Assembly (NCBI RefSeq): GCF_004364175.1
Contig: NZ_SNZW01000018.1
Location: forward strand, 169,912 to 233,911
Direction of reading: 5' to 3'
Origin: Maribacter caenipelagi
GTDB taxonomy: Bacteria > Bacteroidota > Bacteroidia > Flavobacteriales > Flavobacteriaceae
DNA length: 64,000 nt
Below, piece by piece: positions 34,654 to 43,633 of the stretch. Both the position numbers and the translations under genes were made by a program. How positions within the stretch are numbered: the stretch's first letter is position 1; every line of letters starts with the position of its first letter. Under the pieces are notes generated by a model. That model did not search any database, was not told the origin of the DNA, and worked only from the letters and a program-made list of their open reading frames with translations.

Positions 34654-36771
34654 CTAATAGAAAGTAGCTCTTTTATCTTCAATTTCAGACCCATCTTTCA
34701 ACGCATTGTATACGGCAGTGTTAACACGACTAGCCGCTCCGGTTTTCAAAGCATTGGCATATACACTGTAGTTATCTAATTTAGGAGCTTCTGTTTTCTT
34801 TACGATTTCAATTTTGAAAACACCAGTGTTTCCTTGAATCAATCCTGAAGTTGCACCAGCATTCATTCCGTAAGCAGTACCTACTACTACAGGCTCACTT
34901 CCTGCACCAGGTATTGTTGGTGATTTTACCGTAAGTGCAGAAGCATTTGAAATACTAACACCGTTATCAGATGCAATCGTACTCATATCTTTGCCCTTGT
35001 TAGCTGCAATTATCTGAGCCGCCTTACGTTCTTTTCTAATAATTGGCAATACTAGTACAGAAGCATCCTCAGCACTCATTACTCCTTCAGCATAACTACC
35101 TGTCAATTGAACAACAGCATAACCGTTATTAATATTAAATCTCTTTACATCGCCAACTTTAGTATCGCCGTTAAAAGCCCACTGAACAATGTTTCTTTGA
35201 TTTGTTAAACCAGGAAGGTTCTCATCTAAAGCCTTGATCTTATTTACCGGACGAACTACATATTCATCTTTCTTGGCCAATGTTGAAAATGCACTTTCAT
35301 CATCTGTTGTTTCCATTTCAAATTTTGTAGCACTTGTAAACAATGTATTAATTGTTTCTTCTGAAGCGACAATTTCTCTAGAGACCGTAGCAATTTGAAC
35401 TACATCTTCTTTGTCATCTATTTTAATAACATGAAAACCGAAATCAGTTTCAACCATTCCAATTGATCCTTCTGAATTTTCAAATGCAAAATCATTAAAA
35501 GCAGGAACCATTACCCCTCTTTGGAAGTACCCCAAATCTCCACCGTTAGGTGCAGAAGGCCCGTCTGAGTTATCTCTAGCCAATGTAGAAAAAACAACAC
35601 CAGATTTCTTAGCTTCCCTTAATAATTCTTTTGCTTTAGCTTCTGCCTCTTCTTTTGTTCTAGTTACATCAGGGTTAGCTCTAGTTGCACCTGTATAAGC
35701 CAATAGAATATGACTAGCTTTTACAGACCCATTGGGCTTTCTAGCAATCATTTTAGAAATCTTGTATGAATCTCCATCTTTATAAGGACCGTAGATCTGA
35801 CCAACATTTAAACTCATTAATGTATCGGCAACACTAGATGGTAAATTTTTCTTCGCTTTATAAATAGTATCAAACTTAGTGTCCGAGTATCTGTCTAAAA
35901 ATGCAGTAACATCTTTTGTATTTCTAAAACCTCTAATAGTATCGTTACGATCTGTTTGAGAATTGTACTCGACCGTATCATCTAAAAGTTTAGTAATCTC
36001 ATCTTTAATTGCAGTTTGATCAGCTTCAGATGGTTCTTCTTGAAAATATACATATTGCAAATCTCTAGCAGGATCTTGCTTATATTCTTCTTTATGCTTA
36101 CTAACATAATCAGCAATTTCGCTTTTAGAAACAGAAATAGTACTATCTGCAATAGAAGTGTAAGGTACTCTTACATACTTAATATCCATTTTTTCGTTGG
36201 CCAATTTATAATCTAGCTCACCTTCTTTCAAAGTAGCACCAACACCAGCTCTTACCATATTAAAGTAAGTCTGTTCTTTTGCCAACTGAACGATTTCATC
36301 TTCTGTTTGTAACCAAGCTTCGTATTGTGCAGGGTTGTTCACTTTCCAATCTGCTACAGTTTGCTTGAACATGTTTGCATCGAACTGACCGTTCTGATCT
36401 TGAAACTGAGGATTTTGTGCGTAACCAGTAGTTCTAAGAAAATCAACAATCTGATCTTGCTCGATACCAATACCTAAATCTTCAAATTGCTCACCTAAGA
36501 TTGTCTTTCTTACCTTGTTCTCCCAAACCTGGTTTACAACCTGCATTGACGATGCCGTTGGACCAACTCTATTCGAAGCAACTTCAACTTCTCTTCTGAA
36601 TTCATCAATAGAAATATCTTCTCCATTAATTACAGCTACAGATGAGCCTACTTTTTCTCCTCCAAAATTGCTACTGGTAAAAACCCCAGAAATAACAAAT
36701 GCAAAAAGTGCTAAACCTATAATCAAGATCAACACTGTTGTACGTTTCCTTATATTTTCTAATACTGCCAT
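34654..36771 (-). CDS. ppiD: PpiD/SurA-like periplasmic peptidyl-prolyl isomerase
   Basis: A 705-aa inner-membrane-anchored folding factor. One N-terminal transmembrane helix (about residues 12-32) is followed by a SurA_N-like chaperone domain, a parvulin domain (KASHILLAYTGA ... NGGDLGYFQRGVMVPAFNDFAF ... FGFHVIKI, about residues 345-450) and a long C-terminal chaperone region. PpiD assists outer-membrane protein maturation at the Sec exit. It is the last gene on this strand of an envelope-biogenesis block, 110 bases after the CBS-domain gene, with its own -7-like box upstream. Confidence 0.92.
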   Translation of the reverse strand: MAVLENIRKRTTVLILIIGLALFAFVISGVFTSSNFGGEKVGSSVAVINGEDISIDEFRREVEVASNRVGPTASSMQVVNQVWENKVRKTILGEQFEDLGIGIEQDQIVDFLRTTGYAQNPQFQDQNGQFDANMFKQTVADWKVNNPAQYEAWLQTEDEIVQLAKEQTYFNMVRAGVGATLKEGELDYKLANEKMDIKYVRVPYTSIADSTISVSKSEIADYVSKHKEEYKQDPARDLQYVYFQEEPSEADQTAIKDEITKLLDDTVEYNSQTDRNDTIRGFRNTKDVTAFLDRYSDTKFDTIYKAKKNLPSSVADTLMSLNVGQIYGPYKDGDSYKISKMIARKPNGSVKASHILLAYTGATRANPDVTRTKEEAEAKAKELLREAKKSGVVFSTLARDNSDGPSAPNGGDLGYFQRGVMVPAFNDFAFENSEGSIGMVETDFGFHVIKIDDKEDVVQIATVSREIVASEETINTLFTSATKFEMETTDDESAFSTLAKKDEYVVRPVNKIKALDENLPGLTNQRNIVQWAFNGDTKVGDVKRFNINNGYAVVQLTGSYAEGVMSAEDASVLVLPIIRKERKAAQIIAANKGKDMSTIASDNGVSISNASALTVKSPTIPGAGSEPVVVGTAYGMNAGATSGLIQGNTGVFKIEIVKKTEAPKLDNYSVYANALKTGAASRVNTAVYNALKDGSEIEDKRATFY

Positions 36772-36813
36772 TCTAATTAACGTTTAAAATAATCGTTTGT
36801 GGTTATTGGGAGG

Positions 36814-36821
36814 CAAAACTA
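36814..36821 (-). promoter_or_regulatory. Candidate -7 box (TAGTTTTG) for ppiD
   Basis: On the minus strand it matches TAnnTTTG, 42 bases before the ppiD ATG in a 110-base gap. No matching -33 element is seen. Confidence 0.3.
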
Positions 36822-36881
36822 CCATTTTTAATTGAAATAATAAAAACTAAAAAGACTCCTAATTTATTGATTTATGCACTG

Positions 36882-38168
36882 TTATTCCTCTTCCAAAACT
36901 TCTATCGAAATTAAATCTATTTTGGTGTTGGAAACTTCTAGTACCGTAAACTTATAAGACTCTATGGTAAGCTCTACTTCTTTATCTGGAATTTCCCCTA
37001 GTGTATGTACTAAAAGTCCTCCAAGTGTCTCATATTCATCTGATACCGGCAGGCTCAATTTATGATTTTCATTGATATCATCAACTTCTAACCTTGCAGA
37101 AAAAAGAAAGTGACGCTCATCAACTCTTTCTTCTCTTAAATCTGTAGTATCGTGTTCATCTTCTATTTCACCGAAAAGTTCCTCTACAATATCTTCTACT
37201 GTTACAAGACCCGACGTACCACCATATTCATCTAATACTACTGCTATACTTTTACGTTTTTTAATCAATACATTTAATATATCTTGAATTAGCATCGTTT
37301 CTGGCACAAACTCTACAGGTAATAATATACTTTTTATCGTTTTTGGTTTCTTGAATAATTCATATGAATGTACATAACCTATTACATTATCTACCGTATC
37401 ATTATAAACCAATATTTTGGAGTAGCCTGTTTCTGTAAATAGTTTTGCTAAATTTTTAGGCGTCTCATGCATTTCTACAGCTACAATCTCAGTTCTTGGA
37501 ACCATAACCTCGCGCGCTTTTACAGCGGCAAATTCTAAGGCATTTTGAAATATCTGTATTTCGGTATCTATTTCGTCTTCTTCTTCAACGGTCTCCATCT
37601 GTTCGGTGATATAATCTCCCAACTCTAATTTACTAAACGCTAATTGTACTTCATCTCCCGATGTTCCAAACACATATTTCAATATAAAATCAGAAATCCA
37701 AATAATGAAATCTGATATGAAGGAGAATAAAATGTAAAATAAGAACGCCGGTATTGCCAATAATTTCAATAGGTTATTAGCATAAATTTGAAAGAGAACC
37801 TTCGGTAAAAACTCTGCCGTTATTAAAATAACGAATGTAGATATCAACGTTTGGGTCAACAGACTAAAATCTGTTATCAGTAGTTTTAAAAAAGCATTGT
37901 CAGGTGCAATACCCGCAAACCAATTCATAAGTACATCGCCCATGAAAAGACCATAAATAACCAATGCTATATTGTTGCCAATAAGCATGGTAGCAATAAA
38001 CTTAGATGGTTTTTTGGTTAATCTAGTTAGTACTCTAGCCAAAAAACCTTCTTGTTTTTTCTCTATTTCAATATGAATTTTATTCGCAGAAATAAAGGCA
38101 ATTTCCATTCCTGAGAAAAATGCTGAAAAAATCAAGGAAAGTATAATGATAATACCGGCTGTACCCAC
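36882..38168 (-). CDS. CNNM/HlyC-CorC family membrane protein with CBS pair
   Basis: A 428-aa protein: N-terminal DUF21 membrane domain (about four helices, residues 1-170), two CBS domains (about 205-325, with VMVPRTEIVAVEM and VVLDEYGGTSGLVTVEDIVEELFGEI) and a CorC_HlyC domain at the C-terminus. The family is linked to Mg/Co efflux or homeostasis, and the old haemolysin label is misleading. GldE of gliding bacteria shares this architecture, but gldD is not adjacent here, so I do not use that name. It follows the small membrane protein gene with a 1-base overlap. Confidence 0.9.
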   Translation of the reverse strand: MGTAGIIIILSLIFSAFFSGMEIAFISANKIHIEIEKKQEGFLARVLTRLTKKPSKFIATMLIGNNIALVIYGLFMGDVLMNWFAGIAPDNAFLKLLITDFSLLTQTLISTFVILITAEFLPKVLFQIYANNLLKLLAIPAFLFYILFSFISDFIIWISDFILKYVFGTSGDEVQLAFSKLELGDYITEQMETVEEEDEIDTEIQIFQNALEFAAVKAREVMVPRTEIVAVEMHETPKNLAKLFTETGYSKILVYNDTVDNVIGYVHSYELFKKPKTIKSILLPVEFVPETMLIQDILNVLIKKRKSIAVVLDEYGGTSGLVTVEDIVEELFGEIEDEHDTTDLREERVDERHFLFSARLEVDDINENHKLSLPVSDEYETLGGLLVHTLGEIPDKEVELTIESYKFTVLEVSNTKIDLISIEVLEEE

Positions 38169-38374
38169 TATTTATTTTGATTATCCCGTTTACGCTGTTC
38201 GAATTTTTTCCTGTAGTTTCTTCTAAACAAAAACATACCAATAGAAACTATCGCGAAGAATATGAAAAAATAAGCCATACTTCTATCGGTATTCCAATCT
38301 GTGAAAATTCTAAAAATTGAAAAACCAGCTACTATTATATATAAATATTCTGTATACCTTAAAATATTAATCAT
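38168..38374 (-). CDS. Small two-helix membrane protein in the lptC operon
   Basis: A 68-aa protein with two transmembrane helices (about residues 10-26 and 33-51) and a basic cytosolic tail (RRNYRKKFEQRKRDNQNK). No family is recognised. It is tightly coupled: 8-base overlap with lptC upstream and 1-base overlap with the CBS-domain gene downstream. Confidence 0.8.
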   Translation of the reverse strand: MINILRYTEYLYIIVAGFSIFRIFTDWNTDRSMAYFFIFFAIVSIGMFLFRRNYRKKFEQRKRDNQNK

Positions 38375-38978
38375 TCTTTTCTTCTTTATCTTCTTTAATC
38401 AACATAAGCCCATAGGTCTTATGTGCATTTAAAAACTTAAGGTCTTTCTGAATATCCATTCCCTCGCCGTCCATTACCGTTCCATCATCAGGATTGGTAA
38501 ATGTAAATTTCTCTTGCGTAAAAGCCCATTCATTACCACGATCATAATATAATTGAGATGTTGATAATTTCTTACCATCATCACTCTTTATAAGTACATT
38601 ACCACGCAAATCTACGATAGAAGTTTTGGAATACAATACCCCGTAATCTGCCTCTATGGTAGTTTTTTCATTTTTTTCATTAAAAACCTCTACCAACAAG
38701 CCTTCTGGAAAGGTTTGATAAGGAAAGGATAATTGCTCAAAATCATTTCTTATAGGTCCTGATAATATTGCCATAACTTTAGAAGAACCCTCAGCTTCAG
38801 ACCCTAATTTTTCAGGAGACTCGGTATAAGTCGCCACAAAGTTTTCTGCCACACTTCTTGGATAAACTTTCTTTGCCGCTTCTTCACCTACTCTCTTGTA
38901 ATCATCTTGACAAGACAAAAAAAGCATTGCCATGGTACATACCACGGCAATGCCTTTAAAATTATTAATCTGTATCAT
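38367..38978 (-). CDS. lptC: LPS-export periplasmic protein LptC
   Basis: A 203-aa protein with lipoprotein-type signal (AMLFLSC) and a C-terminal beta-jellyroll. Segments FNEKNEKTTIEADYGVLYSK, VDLRGNVLIKSDDGKKLSTSQL and MDGEGMDIQKDLKFL are typical of LptC, which hands lipopolysaccharide from LptBFG to LptA. In Bacteroidota LptC is often annotated as a lipoprotein, as here. It lies 5 bases after the TPR gene. Confidence 0.9.
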   Translation of the reverse strand: MIQINNFKGIAVVCTMAMLFLSCQDDYKRVGEEAAKKVYPRSVAENFVATYTESPEKLGSEAEGSSKVMAILSGPIRNDFEQLSFPYQTFPEGLLVEVFNEKNEKTTIEADYGVLYSKTSIVDLRGNVLIKSDDGKKLSTSQLYYDRGNEWAFTQEKFTFTNPDDGTVMDGEGMDIQKDLKFLNAHKTYGLMLIKEDKEEKND

Positions 38979-38983
38979 TTTTT

Positions 38984-40357
38984 CTATAAAGAAGGTACTT
39001 TCACGCTACCACCAACCCAACAGTTGAAAGTAACAGTTTTACCAGCCATACCTGAGCTAAAGATCATTTCTTTAGAAGGTGCTTTTGCACTATAGCTGTT
39101 TGCGGCTTGACTTGAAGAACCACTTAATGACGGATCCACTCTACCTGCTTTTCTTGCCATATCTGCAGCTTTCCAATACATTGCTCTTTTCTCAAAAGCA
39201 GAAGTACCACAATCATTTGCACTAGTTGCATATAAGTTAGCGATTAATAAATATGCACGACCGTTAGATGCGTTAGCATCAATTGCTTTCTGTGCATAGC
39301 TACGTGCTGTTGACTTACTACCTTTTCTTTTATTAATAACAGCTACTTTATAAGCTATCTTAGATTTTTTCTCATTATCCGTTTCTAAAGACAAGGCTTT
39401 ATCGAAATCTGCAAGAGCACCTTTCGTATCTCCATTTTTCATTTTCAAAGTACCACCATATACATAAGCATCGGCAGATGGATCTAATCTTAATTGCGCT
39501 TCGAATAATTTCTGGAACATTGGATCATCTGTACATTCTTTATTGAACATAAGACCTACTGCTCTTTTTACCCATACAACATCATTCTTTTTCTCTTCAA
39601 AACTCTTTTCGTACAGAGGAATTAAGTTACTACAATCTGCCAAAGGACCTAATTTAGAATCGATACTTCCTGCAATTTTACCGTAAACTTCAGAATAAGA
39701 ATTGTAAGACTTTAAACGAGATTTTTCCTTTGAAGTTAACGTACCAGCTTCTTCTTTAGGTAAAAGTTTAGCAATTTTACCTGTGATTTTTTCATTTTCC
39801 AATTCAATTTTCTCTGTAACAGCATCGTATACATCAAAAACTTCTTGTAAATCTTTTCTACCTGCCTTATTCTCATCAACTAAACTAGAGAAATAGATAT
39901 ATAATGCTTTTGGATTAGTGAAGTTCTCTTGATCCTTTGTAAAAGCATCACTCAACATGCTGTACATTTTAGCATCATCTGCCATTTTATTATCATACAT
40001 AACCAAAGCCTTATCAACTTCCGTCTCGGCTTGGCTAGTTTTAGATGCAAAGTGCTTTAACTTATTATCGTAAAGACCCATAAGATCATTAGCAAATTTT
40101 TCTTTGTCAGCACCTGTCGCGTTTTTCATCTTATCTTTAAGTATACGCTCACCATATACATAGATAGCATTATTTAGTTGTGGACAAGTTTCATAAACCA
40201 TTTTCCATGGCTCATAGGCCGCCTCATAATTTTTAACTTTCGCATGCTCAGAAAATATGGACAGGTTCGTCATACATTCAGGGTTTTGTGCCTGTGCATT
40301 GCTCACTCCCATCATCCCTAGGAACATTATTGCCGTGAAGTAAAGTTTCGATTTCAT
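38984..40357 (-). CDS. Exported TPR-repeat protein
   Basis: A 457-aa protein with a signal peptide (ends NAQAQ) and helical repeats; the clearest TPR units are near residues 300-390 (YVYGGTLKMKNGDTKGALAD, then YKVAVINKRKGSKSTARSYA). The C-terminus holds a short Gly/Val tail (NCWVGGSVKVPSL). TPR proteins act as scaffolds; the partner is unknown. It sits between a barrel gene and lptC and is probably co-transcribed, suggesting an envelope role. Confidence 0.85.
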   Translation of the reverse strand: MKSKLYFTAIMFLGMMGVSNAQAQNPECMTNLSIFSEHAKVKNYEAAYEPWKMVYETCPQLNNAIYVYGERILKDKMKNATGADKEKFANDLMGLYDNKLKHFASKTSQAETEVDKALVMYDNKMADDAKMYSMLSDAFTKDQENFTNPKALYIYFSSLVDENKAGRKDLQEVFDVYDAVTEKIELENEKITGKIAKLLPKEEAGTLTSKEKSRLKSYNSYSEVYGKIAGSIDSKLGPLADCSNLIPLYEKSFEEKKNDVVWVKRAVGLMFNKECTDDPMFQKLFEAQLRLDPSADAYVYGGTLKMKNGDTKGALADFDKALSLETDNEKKSKIAYKVAVINKRKGSKSTARSYAQKAIDANASNGRAYLLIANLYATSANDCGTSAFEKRAMYWKAADMARKAGRVDPSLSGSSSQAANSYSAKAPSKEMIFSSGMAGKTVTFNCWVGGSVKVPSL

Positions 40358-40395
40358 TTTTTCTCTTTTTAAATGGTTAATGTACTAAATTTTTA

Positions 40396-41685
40396 TTAAT
40401 TGATTTTTCTTTTCTGGAACCAGCGATCATTCAACGAAAGACCTACATTAAATTTAAAATAGCTCTCTTCAATTAGATTAGCCCTAGTTGTTCCTCTTTT
40501 GCCAATTTCAAAACCTAAGTTAAGATTAGAGAAACTTCTACCCAGCGGTAACCCTAATCCAAAAGTTATGCCAAAGTTATTTATATCAACATCGTTCACT
40601 AGCATACCGGTCTTATCTAAACGTAAACCTGCACGGTAAGTAACTCGTTTTAAGTAACTTGAAAACGAGTTATGATCTGGTGTAATAAAAGCACCAAATG
40701 CAAAAGAACTCGCATCTTCGTACGCAATACTATCAGAACCCAAGAAAGAATTTTCAAAAGAACTCATCTCTTGAAAACTATACTCAGCACCTATAAACCA
40801 TTTATAATCTTCTCCATAACCTAAACCTATTGTAGTGGTCGTAGGTATTTTTAACTCGGTATTACTCAAATTCTGAGCAGCCAAATTTACTTCTACCTCT
40901 TCAATTGTTCCCCCATTTGCAACCGAGAAAGAACCTATTTGCCTATCATTCTTAGAAACTAAATTACCTTGCGTATTTACACGAATAGAAGAATGTAGTC
41001 GTTGCCTACCTTTTATTATAGGAGTATAATTTAATGCGTAGTTAAAATCGAATCCGTTTATTCTAGAACTTCTTCTATCAAAAGTACCAAATTGAATATC
41101 TTCTACCTGTTGCAACCTTTCGCTATCTAAAGTACCGAAGTTGAAATTTACGGTAGCCCCAATACTTAAATTCTTTACAACTTCATATCCTATAGAATAA
41201 AATGCACGGGTCAACCCGCCTTCTCCACTATATACATTAACCAAATCTGAGCCACTTGCATTTGAGCGTTCTTCAACCAAATTATAGCCAACTGAAGAAT
41301 ACGGCATAATACCGAACCCCATACCTAAACCATTACCCACACTAAAACCTAGTGCCAAATAATCTAAATTAGTAATAGAACTTTGTTGTTCTTCGGTAAA
41401 ACTTTTAAGTGTATACTGTTTATTCGAGACACCAGCGGTATATGTTACAAGACCTTCCCTATCCATTACCTCTAAACCAAGCTTACCATAAGCAGCAGGG
41501 TTTTTAAGGTTTATATGAATACTATCGGCATAGACGCCAATACCACCCATCATTTGATTTTCAACCGTGCTTTCGTTCTTTAAATCGCCTATTCCGAAGA
41601 AAGAATAGGGAGAAACGGTGCCATCTTGAGCGTACATACCCACGGTGGTTATGTATACAATTGCAATTACAATTTTTCTGATCAT
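40396..41685 (-). CDS. Predicted outer-membrane barrel protein (FadL/OMPP1-like size)
   Basis: A 429-aa protein with signal peptide (ends GMYAQ), motif SPYSFFGIGDL, many amphipathic beta strands and a final NDRWFQKRKIN. The N-terminal pattern and length fit a FadL/OMPP1-like or similar Bacteroidota barrel. Its ATG starts directly after the coaX stop codon, so the two genes are coupled. Substrate is unknown. Confidence 0.75.
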   Translation of the reverse strand: MIRKIVIAIVYITTVGMYAQDGTVSPYSFFGIGDLKNESTVENQMMGGIGVYADSIHINLKNPAAYGKLGLEVMDREGLVTYTAGVSNKQYTLKSFTEEQQSSITNLDYLALGFSVGNGLGMGFGIMPYSSVGYNLVEERSNASGSDLVNVYSGEGGLTRAFYSIGYEVVKNLSIGATVNFNFGTLDSERLQQVEDIQFGTFDRRSSRINGFDFNYALNYTPIIKGRQRLHSSIRVNTQGNLVSKNDRQIGSFSVANGGTIEEVEVNLAAQNLSNTELKIPTTTTIGLGYGEDYKWFIGAEYSFQEMSSFENSFLGSDSIAYEDASSFAFGAFITPDHNSFSSYLKRVTYRAGLRLDKTGMLVNDVDINNFGITFGLGLPLGRSFSNLNLGFEIGKRGTTRANLIEESYFKFNVGLSLNDRWFQKRKIN

Positions 41686-42414
41686 TTAGTGCTTGTTGTA
41701 TTCCAGCAAATAATTAAGCCCTTTCAGGAGAAATTTGGAATCCGCAAATATGGTATTTTTTAATCGTTTAGACAAAAATAGTGTGTCTCCACCGGTTAAA
41801 ATAACTGTTAAATTTTCAAATCTGGCTTTGTAGAGATCAATGACACCGTCTATTTCAAGAGTTATACCGTTTACTACACCACTATGAAGACAGTTTTCTG
41901 TCGTGTTGCCGATATAGTCTAACAGTTCTTTTTTCTCTAGTAACGGCAATTTTGCCGTTTGATGATGCATAGCATTATATCGCATTTGAACTCCTGGAGA
42001 TATTGCTCCGCCCAAATATTCATCAAAATCATTTATCATATCATACGTTACACAAGAACCTGCATCAATGACCAAATTATTATGATGAGGATTGAAATAA
42101 TATGCCGCTGTTGCCAAAGCCAAACGATCTACACCTAATGTTTGAGGTGAGGCATAAGAGTTCTTAAATGGCACTTTCGAAGCATTCGAAAGCTCATGAA
42201 GGTCACAAAAAACGGCTACAACCTTCATTTGTTCCTTAGAAAGTGACCCAACACTAGAAACTATTGCACACTGAATTCTTGTGTATTCTTTGAATATTTT
42301 TTTTACGGATTCTACAAACAAATCGACAACAACAGTCTCTAAATGAATTATTTCTGACTTATTAAAGATTGCCAACTTCACATTTGTATTACCTGCATCA
42401 ATTATTAAATTCAT
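41686..42414 (-). CDS. coaX: Type III pantothenate kinase
   Basis: A 242-aa ASKHA-fold kinase for the first step of coenzyme A synthesis, of the feedback-resistant type III. Motifs: LIIDAGNTNVKLAIF (phosphate 1), GVDRLALATAAYYF, VIDAGSCVTYDMI (phosphate 2), GGAISPGVQMRYNAMH and LTGGDT. It is the first gene of a minus-strand run of six to seven envelope genes. Confidence 0.96.
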   Translation of the reverse strand: MNLIIDAGNTNVKLAIFNKSEIIHLETVVVDLFVESVKKIFKEYTRIQCAIVSSVGSLSKEQMKVVAVFCDLHELSNASKVPFKNSYASPQTLGVDRLALATAAYYFNPHHNNLVIDAGSCVTYDMINDFDEYLGGAISPGVQMRYNAMHHQTAKLPLLEKKELLDYIGNTTENCLHSGVVNGITLEIDGVIDLYKARFENLTVILTGGDTLFLSKRLKNTIFADSKFLLKGLNYLLEYNKH

Positions 42415-42464
42415 GTTGCAAAGATTAAAAATTAAAAAAACATTTCTCTTTTTTCACGATTTTG

Positions 42465-42495
42465 TTTGTAAATCATAAAATTGAAATTATATTTG
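42465..42495 (+). promoter_or_regulatory. Bacteroidota-type promoter of tRNA-Phe
   Basis: TTTG (42465-42468), a 19-base spacer and TATATTTG (42488-42495) match the -33/-7 consensus TTTG and TAnnTTTG closely. The expected transcription start is a few bases downstream, before the tRNA at 42515. Confidence 0.75.
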
Positions 42496-42514
42496 CAGCC
42501 GCTTACAGCGACAT

Positions 42515-42587
42515 GGTGCCTTAGCTCAGTTGGTAGAGCAATGGACTGAAAATCCATGTGTCCCTGGTTCGATTCCTGGAGGCACCA
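42515..42587 (+). tRNA. tRNA-Phe (anticodon GAA)
   Basis: A 73-base cloverleaf: acceptor GGTGCCT/AGGCACC, D-arm GCTC...GAGC, anticodon stem ATGGA/TCCAT with loop CTGAAAA (anticodon GAA at 42548-42550), T-arm CCTGG/CCTGG-type with GGTTCGATTCC. The discriminator base is A. CCA is not encoded. Confidence 0.97.
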
Positions 42588-42591
42588 CAAT

Positions 42592-42622
42592 AAATCCTTA
42601 CTTAACGGTAAGGATTTTTTTG
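42592..42622 (+). terminator. Terminator after tRNA-Phe
   Basis: A 10-bp stem (42592-42601 with 42608-42617; AAATCCTTAC / GTAAGGATTT) is followed by a T run 5 bases after the tRNA. Confidence 0.88.
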
Positions 42623-42661
42623 TTTTAATACCTATCTTTCAAAGTACGAAAAATATAGGTT

Positions 42662-43633
42662 GTGATACAAATTAGCGAAGACATTACATTAATTTCCCTT
42701 CAAGAATACCTATCAAATAAAGGTTGGCTTGAGAACAATGAAGAAATTACCCAAATTTCAAAAGCCGGGGAGGGCAATATGAACGTAGTCATACGCGTAA
42801 TCACCAATTCTCGTTCTATCATAGTAAAACAATCACGACCATTTGTTCAGAAATACCAGAACATACCTGCACCTATAGAAAGAATAGCAGTTGAACATGA
42901 GTTTTACCAAACTGTTAGTAAAAGTGGCATCAAATCTCATACACCAAAAATTATCGGCTTTGACGTTGACGCCCATATTCTTGTAATGGAAGATTTAGGC
43001 GATTGTGACGACATGAGTTTTCTATACCATCAACAAAATATTACAGATGCACAGTTCAATACGTTAATTTTGATTCTACATCAAATTCACAATACTAAAC
43101 CGCCAAGCGACTTTCCTGATAATATAAAAATGCGAGAGCTTAACCATCAGCATATTTTTGTATTGCCATTTATGATAGATAACGGATTCTCGCTGGATGA
43201 TATTCAACCCGGATTACAAAACTTATCGCTTGAATACAAAGAAAATGACCAAATGAAACAAATCATCAATTCAATTGGTGATAAATACCTACATAAAGGA
43301 GATACGCTTCTACATGGCGATTATTATCCCGGAAGCTGGATGTCTACAGACAAGCAACTATTTATAATTGACCCCGAATTCGGTTTCGTCGGATTTAAAG
43401 AATTTGACCTTGGCGTTATGGCAGCGCATCTTGTTATTGCTACTAATGACCTTTCTTACATTGACAAAATTGAAGATTCTTATCCTGCAAATGTAGAAAC
43501 ATACTTACTCAAAAAAGTTGCCGGTATCGAAATCATGCGTAGACTAATTGGCTTGGCGCAATTACCAATTGTTAGAACTCTAGAAGAAAAAAAGAAATTA
43601 CTAACCATGGCCAAAAACTTAATTCTATCATGA
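42662..43633 (+). CDS. Methylthioribose-kinase-like phosphotransferase
   Basis: A 323-aa kinase of the APH/choline-kinase fold. It shows an N-terminal ATP lobe (KAGEGNMNVVIRV, IIVKQSRPFV), the linker LVMEDLGDCDD, the catalytic loop LLHGDYYPGSW and the metal-binding IIDPEFGFVGFKEFDLG. The GN-x-N and HGD-x-x-x-GS patterns resemble 5-methylthioribose kinase more than aminoglycoside kinases, so a ribose-type substrate is plausible. The start is GTG at 42662; the next ATG would remove the nucleotide lobe. It overlaps the ADP-ribosylglycohydrolase gene by 4 bases (ATGA). Confidence 0.8.
   Translation: MIQISEDITLISLQEYLSNKGWLENNEEITQISKAGEGNMNVVIRVITNSRSIIVKQSRPFVQKYQNIPAPIERIAVEHEFYQTVSKSGIKSHTPKIIGFDVDAHILVMEDLGDCDDMSFLYHQQNITDAQFNTLILILHQIHNTKPPSDFPDNIKMRELNHQHIFVLPFMIDNGFSLDDIQPGLQNLSLEYKENDQMKQIINSIGDKYLHKGDTLLHGDYYPGSWMSTDKQLFIIDPEFGFVGFKEFDLGVMAAHLVIATNDLSYIDKIEDSYPANVETYLLKKVAGIEIMRRLIGLAQLPIVRTLEEKKKLLTMAKNLILS

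Noticed and set aside
36882..38168. Naming the CBS-domain protein GldE
   Set aside because: The architecture fits, but the usual gldD/ssb neighbours are absent and general CNNM/CorC proteins look the same.
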